Below, piece by piece: positions 1-11,451 of a stretch of DNA of 64,000 nt; position 1 is the stretch's first letter; each line of letters begins with the position of its first letter. This stretch comes from Dastarcus helophoroides (lineage: Eukaryota; Arthropoda; Insecta; Coleoptera; Bothrideridae). The DNA lies in NCBI GenBank assembly GCA_028583605.1, contig CM053336.1, positions 26,875,170-26,939,169 of the forward strand, given 5' to 3'. The notes under the pieces were generated by a model. The model made no database searches. It was not told the DNA's origin and saw only the letters and a list, made by a program, of their open reading frames with translations. The translations under genes and the position numbers were made by a program.

Positions 1-1100
1 ATATAATGCACAGACCAACAGGTTTGAACATTTATTAGATTCGAAGTTTGGATTTTCGATTTTAATTCAAAATTGAGATTTTTTAAAGTTTGGACTTCTT
101 ATCAAAAATTGGACTGTTGACTTTCTCTTATGATTGAAATTTTTCAAAATTTTTATTTGCTTTGAAAATTTTAATTTTATTTAAATTTCGAATTTTCTGT
201 TAATTTTGGCATTTTTTTCACTAATTTTGTCCTTAAAAATTTCGGCCAAGTTTGACCACAATATTTTAATTTTGTTAAACCTCGAATTTTTTTTTAAATT
301 TTGTTTTTGTTTTTGAAATTTTTGAATTTTTTAATGTTTTAAAACTAAAACTATCAAAAATTTTGTTTTTTTAACCTTCTGAATGTTTTTTATTTTTTTT
401 AGAATCTTAATCTTTTTCAAACTTATTTTGGAAAACTTGCACTAGTTATCGAATTTTTAATTTTTTTAATCTCAAATTTGAAAATTTCGGTGTTTTCGGA
501 TTTGGATGAAACAATTTGGCAAAAAAATAAAATTTATAAAAACAAAATTTGATTTAATACAAAATTTCAGGAAACATTCGAGATTTCTAAAAAAATTTGG
601 AATTAAACAGTATGCAATTTTCCAATTTAAACGTGGAATTTTGATAAAAAATTCTATTTTCTGGTATTAGGTATGAAGATTTTTTTATTTAAAAATTGAC
701 AACTTATCAAATATGCCAAATTTGGAAATTAGATCCGAAATTTTGAGAATTTTGTTTAGGTTTTAATTTAGAAATTTTTATTTTTAAATTAAAAATCGGT
801 CTATTTCTAGAAAATGTTTATCTTTTTTATAAAAATTTTACTTTTTTCTGGAGGTTTTCAATTAGAATACGAAATTAACAAAATTAAAACTTTAAAAAAA
901 GGAAATTTACATAAAGAAAGTTGTCTTAAAGGAGCTGAAAATTTGAAGTTGAAACTAGAAATCTTGATACATAAGAGTTTTCTTTAAAATAATAAATAAA
1001 TGGTAAATAATTATGAAAATTCAGTTTAGAGTTTCGAGTTTTCAAATTAATACTTTTCTTAAAATTTTCCTTTTTCTTTCAAAACTTGTGTTTTTTGTAG
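1..1100. repeat. Degenerate A/T filler repeat, left edge of window
   Basis: T-rich sequence built from variants of TTTTTCAAAATTTTGAC and GAAATTTCG, the same filler seen inside the hAT-like elements further right. No open reading frame of note and no terminal repeat is visible, so its left boundary lies outside the window. It is probably the interior of another filler-bearing element, but with no end in view that is inference. Confidence 0.6.
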
Positions 1101-1279
1101 ATTGCCAAATAAAAATATCCAAACTGAATTGTCAGATAATTGTATTGTTTGTATACCTGCGGCATATAAATTCAGTATCAATTTGTTAAATATACACTGC
1201 TGCCATCAAGTGATTAGTTACAAAATTGTGTAGCCATTTGAACCATCAATATTTATTCTATGCAACAGATGGCGCTAGT

Positions 1280-1420
1280 TCTATTGCGATACGATACATC
1301 GATTTTTCAAACATCGTTTGTAAACTGAACGATATATCGATATTTTTTATATTTTACCATCAATGTTTACAAACGATATATCGAAGTTTTCAAAACATCG
1401 AATTATCGTTTGCATCCCTA
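1280..1420. repeat. Palindromic repeat fragment ending in GCATCCCTA
   Basis: A 13-bp perfect inverted repeat (ATCGTTTGTAAAC at 1313-1325, its complement at 1365-1377) lies within a longer imperfect palindrome of ATCGAT/CATCG words. The unit ends in GCATCCCTA at 1412-1420. The same style of sequence with the same end occurs at 35745-35865. It looks like the right end of a small non-autonomous DNA element; the left end was not found. Confidence 0.5.
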
Positions 1421-1633
1421 AGTATAGTTTAATTATCCTTCGCCTTAATAGCAGCAAAATTTTATAGGGGCTGGATGGATCATATTTGTCAATTGTTATT
1501 GAATTACATTTTTTGGAAATTTATGCTTAAAGCTTCTTCTTGTTATTATAATGGATTCAATTTCCATGTTATTGCTTTATTTTAAGAAATACACATTTCT
1601 ACCTAAATTCTTCACAAGTATATTGTAAATGTA

Positions 1634-2599
1634 GGGGAAAGAGGGGCAGATTCAACCTTGCGGCACATTCAGCCAAACCCTTTTAAAGGACATCCTGATT
1701 TAAATTTAGCTTCGTAAGGCTCCTATGTAGCTTTTCATACGTCAGAACACTCACCAGGGAAGTTACATTACTCTACTTGTTCATTTTTAGTGTTTAAACT
1801 AAATGGAGAAAAAATCAGATGTTAAGTTAATTTTTTGATTTTCAATTTCTTCGCACTAATTTTCTAAATTTGATCTATAACGGGCTGCATTCGATATATG
1901 TTAATTGGTAGATTAATAATATTTATAGTACCCCAAGCGTAAAATTATAGACAGTGAAAAAATAAAATATTTTTTCAAAAATTTAACATGGGGCAGATTC
2001 GACCAGCGTTGGATGGGACAATTTCAACCACTGGCTTAGTGTGTTCTGACAATTTTAGCCTGGTTTCTACACCATGATGTAACTTTTTCTTTTATCAGAG
2101 TATTATACTATTTACGAGGATTATAAATTATGGAAAAATATTGATTTTAAAGTTTGATAAGTGTACGCTTAAAAATCAGATTAAAGATGTTTAAATGTGA
2201 TTTCGAACTGGTGATATCTTCGCTAAAAACATATAAAATGCTGTGTAGCAAAAGAATTAAACAAAATTAATTCAAATGTTTTTTATTTCACTACCAAAAT
2301 AAATAATGAACTTATCTAAGTAGAAAAGCCATTTTTGTTTGACTGTATAAAAAAATATATATATTATATCTCATGGTTGAATCATTTGGTTGAATGTGAG
2401 GCAGTTTGAACCATTTCTAAGGTTTTTTTAAACGCTGTTGCTGGTACTAAAATTACTTTTAAATCGCTGAAAGTTAGTCTTGTAAATAAAGGTTTATAGA
2501 ATACTACCCAGCCCATAATTACCAGATTTGTCTAATACAACTTCAAAAATGGCACATTGAATAAAAAATGGTTGATTGTGCCCCCCCCCCTTTTTCCCC
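1634..2599. mobile_element. Non-autonomous DNA element with GGGGAAA ends flanked by TA
   Basis: The left end reads GGGGAAAGAGGGGCAGATTC and then CAACC. The right end, read on the minus strand, begins GGGGAAAAAGGGG, continues through a longer G run, and then has CACAATCAACC. Both ends are directly flanked by TA (1632-1633 and 2600-2601). The interior repeats the GGGCAGATTCRACC word near 1989 and a GAGGCAGTTTGAACC variant near 2398, and has no coding capacity. The TA duplication would suit a Tc1/mariner-type element, but TA is common here by chance, so the superfamily is uncertain. Confidence 0.5.
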
Positions 2600-3479
2600 T
2601 AATTGGAAAACCCATAAAAAAGGATAAATAGGCCCAAACATTTTTGAAAATAGGTGCAAATTATGTATAAAAAGGCAAAAAAACAAGCGAACTTGAAATT
2701 TAGGTGAAAGGGTGAAAAGGTAGGGTCATAGGATTTTACCTAAAATCCGGTCTCTAATAATGACTTAAGTTCTGTCAATTGTACACAAAATGAAATCAAA
2801 CGTTTCTGATGTCTGATGTCTGAAAAAGCGAAAATATTAGTCACCAAAATGTGGTTAGCATGTCTCATGAACGTGCATCGATATGCGGACATATTTTGGC
2901 AGTCCCGAAGGTGTCCAGCTAAGAGAGATTTCAGTGTATTTCGGATTGACTTTTCTGATAATTTCGACATTTTTTCAAATTATACAGCCTTTTTAAAAAT
3001 TACTGTTTTTTTTTAAATGTCGACTGTTTGGAACACATGATTTTTTTTAATTCACTTTTTCAGAATTTCACTTCTTCAAAATTTTGATTGGAAATTTAAA
3101 CTTTTGTAGATGTTTTAATTGTTATTAGATATTTTTTAAAACATGGAAGAAAAATTCTAATAACAATTATGATAATAACAAAGAAATATTATAAATATGT
3201 TGACGTATTTTTTTTCAGTCTGAAAAATTGTTTCATACGTTGGCGCATTTGCCATTTTACGAATGGGGAAAGGTTGACCAATATAATCTACTTATGTTCC
3301 TTATTCACACCAGGCATCCAATTAAGATATTACACTACGTGTTCAGGATTGACCTGACATTGGTTTCAACGGTAAGTTTTCAATAATAATAACTGGATGC
3401 ACTGCTGCATCATTATTTTACATTTAACTGCATTTTCTTGATTTAAATTTGTTGTATAATCAAACACTTACTATGCACA
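2600..3479. other. Non-coding spacer
   Basis: A/T-rich sequence without a convincing gene. The short open frames in 2740-3357 have no recognisable motif. Part of 3040-3170 is filler-like. Confidence 0.4.
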
Positions 3480-6400
3480 GTGTTCGCAAAGGGTCGAGCA
3501 GGATAAGTATGGCGAAGTGGCCACCAAATGGGAACCTATAGTAATATTTTCAATATTTTTTTTTAAGTTTAATCCACTTGCAAAGGGTAACTCCATTGTG
3601 CTTTCAAAGCTCTGCGAGTAGGATGCGGAAACAAAGATAGATGGTGATGAACCGCCTTCTTAAACAAGGATAGGTTGTAATTTTTGGGGGAAAATTCCTT
3701 TCGGTAACAAGTTCTTGAACTTAAACGTTCTATAGAAAGAAGAGTCTCGATAGACAGAAGTCCTCACTGTGTCAAGCTGGACCCCACAGTAATTTGCTGC
3801 CTCCGACTGTTTAGTACGAATCAAGAATCTTGCCCTTGGAGGGATCAATCCTATTAGTTCCTGCGAGCATCTTTCATGATAGTACATGTAGAAAAAAGAC
3901 AAGTCACCAACCATACGCCTGGGCTCTAGTGTTTCGAGAGAATCGATCAGACTCTCTTCATCAATTAGGCGAATCGCTTTTCTTTGAATTAAATCCAAGA
4001 GAGCTAAAGTGTGTTTTGGGGCTGAACTCCAAACATGAGAACAGTATTCTAGTGTTGGCCTAACTTAAGCTTTGTATAGTGTTAATAGCTGATGAAATGT
4101 GAAGTATTTTTTATCTCTAAAAAGAAAGCCTAGCTTCTGAGAGGCGGATTTGGCAATATCGCGATGATCATCCCAAGAGAAGTTAGTGCTCGCATTCATT
4201 TATAGGATAGATAGATTAGATTTCATCGAAAGGATTTTACCGTCCATTAGTAAGTTTGTTGCATTATCCCTTGATGTTTTCTTAGAGAAAACCGCGGCCT
4301 GAGTTTTTGAAGCGTTGAAGTCGACCAAATTGGTCCTACCCCATTCAAGAATAATCTCTAGATCCCGATTAATCGTCTATATCTGCTGGTCCCTTAGTCG
4401 ATCTGAAGCAACGATAGATAATGGTTTGTCGGAGAAAAAAGATGACACAAGGTTACTATCTTTTGCGTAGCTCTATATAGGATTGGAAGTTGAAGCTAAG
4501 AGATCGTGTATGTGTAACAGAAATAGAGTAGGAGACAGAACAGACCCCTGCGACACCCCTGCTTTAATCGCAAATGTCTCGGATGAGATGCCATCGACGA
4601 CGACCTGAAGACATCTGTCAGCGAGAAAATTGGATATCAAATGACAGAGTCCCGGAGGAAGACCATAAGATGTTAATTTGGCGAGAAGAGATCGGTGCCA
4701 GACTCTGTCGTAAAACTTTGAGATATGCAATGCCACAATCCTAGCCTCACCATGTTTTTTCATAGCTGAGGTATAGTAACATATGCCAGTAGAACGCCAG
4801 TGGAACGTTGTTGTCTAAAACCGTATCGCTTGTCGGAGATGATTCTACTTTTCTCCAGATATTTGAGAATCTCGATGTTGATAACCTTTTCCATCACTTT
4901 AGATATAACAGGTAACAAAGATATAAGGCGATAGTTGTTAGCTAGATTCCTTTTATCTTTTTTAGGGACAGATTTCCAAATTTTGGGAAATACACCTTTG
5001 TTGTAAGAGAGTGTAAACAATTTGCTTAGGATAGGAGTCAATTCTGGGGTGCACTTCTTAAGAACAATAGCGGGATACCATCAAGGCCAGAAGCTTTCGA
5101 GGTGTCGAGCTCAAGGAGAATCTTCCTGATTGTGCGTTGTCTGAAAACAACTTCAGGCATCGAAGTGTCAACCTTAGGAAAAATAGAAGGTTTTGCGTTT
5201 CGCGAATCAAGATTGAAATTTTCCGTAAACATTAAGGCTAACATGTCAGCCTTTTCTTCGGAGGTAGTAGCAATATTGCTATTTTCATCGAGTAAAGGTG
5301 GACAATTTGAGGATGTAAAATTCTTTCCAATCGACTTTGCAAATTCCCAAAAGACCTGGAACCGTTCGGACAGTTGATAAGCCTCTGGCGCATTTTTCGA
5401 TCGAAATCACCTTTTGCCTCGTCAATAAGCTGTTTACAAGAATTTCGTGCATCTACAAATATGGTCCGAGTGAGGGATTATTTCGCCAACGGCGATATGC
5501 GCGATTTTTGCAGGAGACAGCCCGAGCACACTTTTTACTGAACCAAGATTTACTGGAAACAGACTTCTTTTGGGAGTGGGGAATTGAGCATTCTATACCA
5601 ATCAGGATAATTTCGGCGACTAAGGAAGGGTTGTCTGAGTTAAAGCAGACTTCCTGCCATGGGAAAGATGCAAAGAAGTCTCTTAATTCTTCTCAGTTAG
5701 CAGAGTTAAAATGCCAGACCCTACGGGAGGTGGGATATGAAGATAGCGAGAGGCTGCTACAAGCTTGTGATCCGAATTTCCAAGCGGTGATGTCACAGAG
5801 ATTTTATACGAAATTGGTAAATTTGTAAGGAGAGGTCGAATAGATTAGGTTGATAAGTATCTACATCAGGAATTCTTGTGGGTTCCTCAACTAATTTCGA
5901 TAGTCCAAAAGTGATAGCGAAAGCCTCTGCCACCCTTCCCGCGTCGTCAGTTCGGGAAGAAAATCTTGACCAGGGGATGTTGTGTATGTTAAAGTCACCG
6001 AAAAAGACAACCTCAGCTTTTGGATAATTCGTCTGTAGGTGATCAAAGGTTACGGAGAGATAAGAGAAGAGCTGTCTGTCTGAGGAATCGTTTGGAGACA
6101 AATAAAGTAAACAAATGAATATTACTTTGTTTTTGGAGCAAATTTTCAGCCAAATTACATCATGAACAGCAGATTCCAGTGCTTCTTCTCGTTGACAGGA
6201 GAGGTCGCTTCGGGTAAAAGCACAAATTCTCCTCTTGTGTCGAAATTTTGTGTGCAAGTCGTAGTTAGGGCAAAAGCAAATGGACTGTATTTATGTATGG
6301 GGAGACTTGGGTTTCTGTCAGAGACAGCACATGAGGTCTTTCATTTTGAAGATGTTGATGAACCGAGTTTAGATTTGAGTTTAGACCCCGAATGTTACAG

Positions 6401-6785
6401 AATTGGATTTTGAAAGAATTGTTCGAAAGAAACTTGGCCCGTGGAACATTAAAATTTTCCGTCGATTTCGGATTCCCTCGTACACCCTCCACCCAAATAT
6501 CCGAACGGGAGGGTAGTTTACGTCCGGAATTTTTTGCACGAAGAGAATTCATCATCTTTGTTTTTAATAATTAGAAGAAAAAATCAGAGTAGATGAAAAA
6601 GGAAATAAGGAGAAGGACAGGATGATGAAAGAGGAATAACAGAAACCAACTCACGTGTCAGAGACGGAAACATGATGTAAGCATCATTTCACCGCCTCCT
6701 AGTGATACGTGGGGTGGTACTACCTCTGACGAGTGAAAGTACCAGTCGACCACCTACTACGTTCATCGGAATTAATCAACTAAAG
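3480..6785 (-). mobile_element. Decayed non-LTR retrotransposon (LINE)
   Basis: Read on the minus strand, the element runs from a 5' leader near 6780 through an apurinic-type endonuclease, a linker, a reverse transcriptase and a C-terminal region, and ends near 3480. No ORF1 is seen. The protein style (CNIRGLNSN start, FGDFNIH, AGVSQGSVLSPTLF, a late LIQRKAIRLID block) matches the Jockey/CR1-like insect LINEs; the exact clade is not certain. Both outer boundaries are approximate because no target duplication was identified. The next element begins only a few bases upstream of its 5' end, at 6793. Confidence 0.8.
3660..6555 (-). pseudogene. LINE ORF2 remnant: endonuclease plus reverse transcriptase
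   Basis: The pieces in order on the minus strand are: endonuclease start 6555-6265 (CNIRGLNSN, LTETQ); endonuclease middle 6257-5793 (FGDFNIHNIPWS, PTRIPD); a linker about 5790-5250 in shifted frames with a stop replacing a likely tryptophan; RT thumb and fingers 5244-4760 (NNYRLISLLPVISKVMEKV, GFRQQRSTG); RT palm 4763-4473 (SQGSVLSPTLF); and the C-terminal region 3998-3660. The palm motif reads ALHISKFYDRVWH where the family normally has an aspartate after AL, and the YADD box is YAKD at 4458-4469 just after a stop. Frameshifts, stops and changed catalytic residues show that this copy is dead. The enzyme family nicks target DNA and copies its own RNA there. Confidence 0.85.
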
Positions 6786-6792
6786 TTATATC

Positions 6793-9700
6793 CAGTAGCG
6801 GCTCGCACATAGGCACTATGGAACTGCAGCACCCCCAGTTTCCACTTGAAATTATTGATAAACTTAATGTTATAACTTTTTTCAAAATTTTATCTTTTTA
6901 ATACTTTCAAGTTTTTTCTAAATTTTGGCTTTCCTATGGAAAATTTTGAATTGCTTTTAACAATTTACCTTTTTCTCAAATTTAAGCTCTACTTAAATTG
7001 TTTTTGATAACATTGAGTTTTTTATCAATTTTTTGTTTTCAAAATTTTAGATTTTTGTCAAAAGTTGACTTTTTGGAAATTTGAAACTGTACTCAAAAAT
7101 TTCGGGACTTTTCAAAATGTTTTTTTTTTAATTCCGATTTTTGAAAGCTATGATTTTTCCGATTTTCCGATTTTGATTATGACGATTAAAAATTGCGACC
7201 TTTCAAATTAAAGATTTTTACGAAAGATTCCGTTTTTTTAAATGTTCCCAAAATCCCATTTTTTGAAAATTCTTTTTAAAGCTCAGGATTTTTCAAAATT
7301 TTGGATTTTTGTAAACATTATATTCATTTTTCAAATTGTACCTCATTCCGGCTTTTCTCCGACTATGAATTTTGTTATTGAAAATTTCGATTTTGTTCAC
7401 AATTTTGACTTTTTTTCTAAAATGTCGATTTTTATTAAATCTTGACATTTTTTGAAAATTCGCTATTTTTTCAAATATTAGGACATTCTTGAAAATGTCC
7501 ACTTTTTGCAATTTGTCGAATTTCTTTTTCAGAACTTCGAACATCTTGATTTTTTAAATTGAATATTTTCCTTAAAAATTCTACTCTGAAAATTCCTACG
7601 TCGTTTAATAAGCCAAATTTTTGAAAGCTGATTTTTTTTCAAAACTTTGAATTTCAAATAGTTCTGGTCCCAAAAATTTTGTAATTTTATGAAATTTTCA
7701 ATTTTTTTGAAAATTTAGATATTTTTAAATGTTGACTTTTTTAAATTTCGACATATTTTGAAATTTTTTTCAAAAATTTCTTTGAATATTTAGGCTTTTT
7801 TTACAAATTTTGACTCTTTTGAACATTTTGGCAGTTTTTCAAAATTTTTACTCGTATTTTTTTAAAATTGTCAATTTTTTTTAAAAGCGGAATTTTTTAA
7901 AATTTTCTATATTGTTCAAATCCTACTTTTTCTCCGGCTGCTGTTCTTCACTTTTTTCTAATTTTCAGTTTTTTTTAAATTTTGATTTTCCTCAAAATTT
8001 TGACTTTTTTGAAAATTGAAAAACCTCGACATTTTTTTAAAAAAATTCTGGCTATTTTCGTTGGCTATTTTTTTTAAATTCGCCATTTTTTTTTAATTTT
8101 CAAGTTTTTTAATTTCGACTTTTTGAATATAATTTTGAAAATTGCAAAAATGTTTTCAAAATTTCCACTTTTTGAAAAATGTTACGTTTCTTGAAAATTC
8201 TAGTTCTTTTAAACATTTTTGAAATTTCCTACTATTTTCTTCCACTAGTTTTTTTTATTTAGGTTATTTTTAAATGTTGACTTTTTTGAATCTCGACATA
8301 TTTTAAAATTTTCGAAATTTTCTTCGAAAATTCCACTTTTTGAAAATTACTACGTCGTTTGAAAAGTCGAATTCTTTGATAGCTGTTTTTTTTTTATCAA
8401 AATTTTCGATTTCAGTTATGTCTGGTTCCAAAAATGTCGCCATTTTATTAAATATACAATTTTTTTGAAAATTTCGATATTTTTAGATGTTGACTTTTTT
8501 AAATTTTGACATTTTTTTGCAATCTTCGATTTTTTTTGTCGACTGCTTTTAAAAATTTCAAGTATTTCAAAAATTTCGAGGTCAATTTTGAAATGTTTGA
8601 ATTTTTTAATTTCGACTTTTTTCAAAATTTAGATTTTTCTTTAACCTTTTGAAATTTTCCACCATTTTCTCTGACTAATTCTTTATATTGAGATTTTTTT
8701 GAATATTTATGCTTTTTTACAAATTTTGACTTTTTTAAACATTTTGGCCGTTTTTAAAATCTTCACTGGTATTTTTTTGAAAATGTCGATTTTATTAAAA
8801 GTTGGATTTTTAAAATGTTTGATTTTTTCAAATCCTACCTTTTTTTCGGATGCTGTTCTTTACGTTTTTCCAATTTTCAGATTCTTTTGAAAATTTTGAT
8901 TTTCTTCAAAAGTTTGACCTTTTTGAAAATTTAAAAATCTCGACATTTTTAAAATCTTCTGGCTATTTTCGTTAACTGTTTTTTTAAAATTCGCTCTTTT
9001 TTTAAAGTTTCAAGTTTTTTAAAAATGTTGATTTCTGACAAATTGTCGATTTTTTTTTATAATTTCGACTTTTTGAACATATTTTTTAAAATTGCAAAAT
9101 AATTTTATTTTTCACTTTTTGAAAATTTTTACGTTTATTAAAAATGTCGAGTTTTCTTAAACGTTTTTGATATTTTCTACTATTTTCTTCGATTAGTTTT
9201 TTTGTTTAGGTGTCAGCGTTTCTCTGGAAATTTTATTTTTTTCTAATTTTGACAATTTTTCAAATCTTCAACTTTTTGAAATTTCTTATTTCTTTAAAAA
9301 TACAGTGTTTTTAAATGCCGCACTTTTTGCAAAATTTCGCCTTTTTTGAGGTTTTTCATCGTTTTTCAAATCTTACCTTTTTAGAATTCTGCTCTCTGAT
9401 TCTTTCAATTTTTTTGAAAACTTGAAAACTTCGATTTTCTGTAACATTCCTATTTTTTCTGTCAATTTAAAAATCTCGACATTTTTTCAAATTCATGATT
9501 GTTTTCTTTGATAATTTTTTAGAATTCGATATTTTGTAAATTTTTTCAATTTTTTTTTAAATTTTGATTGTTAACAAATTGTCGAAATTTTTTTATAATT
9601 TCGACTTTTTGAACAGTTTGACTTTTTGAAAATTGCAATTTTTTTCAAAAATTTTTAAAAATTTCGAGTATTTGTAAAATCTGGACTTTTTCATAATTTT

Positions 9701-10620
9701 GAGTCCTGAAATCTTCGATTTTTATCAAAGCTCCACCTTTTTCCGATAAAAAAAAATGAAATCCTTTTAAAGATTAGGATATTTTTCAAAACTTTTAATT
9801 TTCGGAAAACCTTTAGTTTTTAAAATATTGGGATTGTTTTCCAAAATTTTTGTAGAGTTAAAAATTGTCCTATTTTTTCGAAATTTTGGTTTTTTTTTTA
9901 AAGATTTCGAATTTTTTTTTAATTTCGATTTTTTTTAATCTCTATATTTTTTGAAATTGTTGACTGTCTTTAATATGTATGTAAATTGTGATTATTTTTT
10001 CAAAATATTTCCATTTTACACATTCAATTTATATTTTTTTTTAATGTAAAATTATAAATTAACAATTTTTACCTTTTCAAAAAAGATATTGACTCTATTT
10101 TGAAAGGCTTCTTTTAAATGTTAATACTATTTTTTGAAATTTTAGGTTTTAGCTCTGTTTTAATACCAGAATTATTTCGGGAGTTTTTTCCAAGTCTGAA
10201 TTTTTTTTCTGTAAATTTCGATTTTTTCCCGAAATTTGGAATTTTATCTTTTCAAATTTCGATGTTTCATGACTTTTTACTTTAATCCTAAAGTTGAATA
10301 ATTTCTATTGAAATATCGTCCAAACCTTTTTTGCAAATTTGAAGATTTCTTCAAAAATGCTAAAATATAATTTCAAATTTTTGATTTTTTTACCAAAGGC
10401 TTCATTAATTTTGACCGGTTTCTGGAAAATAAAACCCTTAGAAATTACAATTTCAATCTTGTAATTTGAACTGTTTTCCCATAATTTGCTAAATTATGTA
10501 GAAAATAAATTTACAATATGAATAAAAACTTTTAAAAATGAATTCAGTCTGAATTTGACACAAAAGCTGAATATTTTCTGGAGCAGCACCCCTACTTATT
10601 TTAGCTAAGAGCCGCCACTG
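6793..10620. mobile_element. hAT-like non-autonomous element, CAGTRGCGGCTC ends, A/T filler interior
   Basis: The left end is CAGTAGCGGCTCGCACATAG and the right end on the minus strand begins CAGTGGCGGCTCTTAGC. Flanking 8-bp sequences are GTTATATC (6785-6792) and GTTATATA (10621-10628), 7 of 8 matching, as expected for hAT-type insertion. Just inside both ends lies GCAGCACCCC, in direct rather than inverted orientation. The 3.8-kb interior is T-rich filler with no coding potential. Related ends occur at 41533, 45296 and 62650. The hAT assignment rests on the 8-bp duplication and CAG-type ends; no transposase is present. Confidence 0.8.
7590..9540. repeat. Long-period tandem duplication inside the 6793-10620 element
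   Basis: Several blocks recur at an offset of roughly 0.9 kb. One begins TGAATATTTAGGC near 7787 and again near 8700. The CCTACTTTTTCTCCGGCTGC block near 7922 returns near 8836, and a weaker copy may occur near 9376. The block beginning CTACGTCGTTT near 7599 returns at about 8350. Spacing varies, so insertions or deletions followed the duplication. Comparison was by eye. Confidence 0.6.
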
Positions 10621-10628
10621 GTTATATA

Positions 10629-11443
10629 TATTTGGACTCGATATTTTAACGTGACTATGAGATATTAAGAAAATTGTCAATTTAGGAAGATTTTTCTTAA
10701 TTTTTTATATCTTTTGAACTAAATAAATTACACAGTTGAATAAACCAACATATTTTAGTTAATAATTCGAAGTATATTAAATATTTTTTTCATATTTTTT
10801 TATTAATTCTAGCTACCTTAAAAATTAATAAAAATAATAATTTTTTTTTTTAATAGTTTCATCTGAGATAAAATACGAAATTAATATCTTATAGTACTCA
10901 TTGGACGTTTTTTCAAAAATCTTGACTATTTTCTAAAATTTTACATGTGTACTTAGAGAAATACTTAAGTGCTTATCTTTCTTACAACAGTGCTGAATTA
11001 TTTGAGTATTGTTGCTTTTACGAAGAAAATTCGATAGTAAACAGGACTTGTTTAAAACATTTCCGACAGCATTAGTACTCATCGTTTCTTTCCAAAATAT
11101 TTCGCACTGTTTGCAATTTCAAATTACTTTTTTTCTGAAAATAGATATCGGTATCGCAAATATTGTACTTTTGAATAAAAATTTGTTGCATTACCTTAAG
11201 TAAATTACCCCTTAGGAGAATAAATTGCCAAGCTCACCTATACAGAACTAACTTATTTGTAAACTGATGTGAGAACTAAATACCAATTTTCATATTTTCA
11301 ATTTTAAAAGTGAGGAATTTCCATACAAAATTTTTATTCTCTATTTATCACCCTTACGGGACCATTTTTCAAAATTCTTTTTTTACTGCTCACCTACGTT
11401 ATATGAGGAACTCATGTGCAAAATTTCGTGCTGTTTTTGATGG
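10629..11443. other. Non-coding spacer between two hAT-like elements
   Basis: A/T-rich sequence with lower filler content than its neighbours. The small open frames at 11009-11203 and 11310-11495 have no recognisable domain and the second runs into the next element, so neither is called as a gene. Confidence 0.4.
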
Positions 11444-11451
11444 GAATGAGT

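Noticed and set aside
5337..5828. 163-residue plus-strand open frame opposite the first LINE
   Set aside because: It is the antisense shadow of the linker between endonuclease and reverse transcriptase, which is recognisable on the minus strand.
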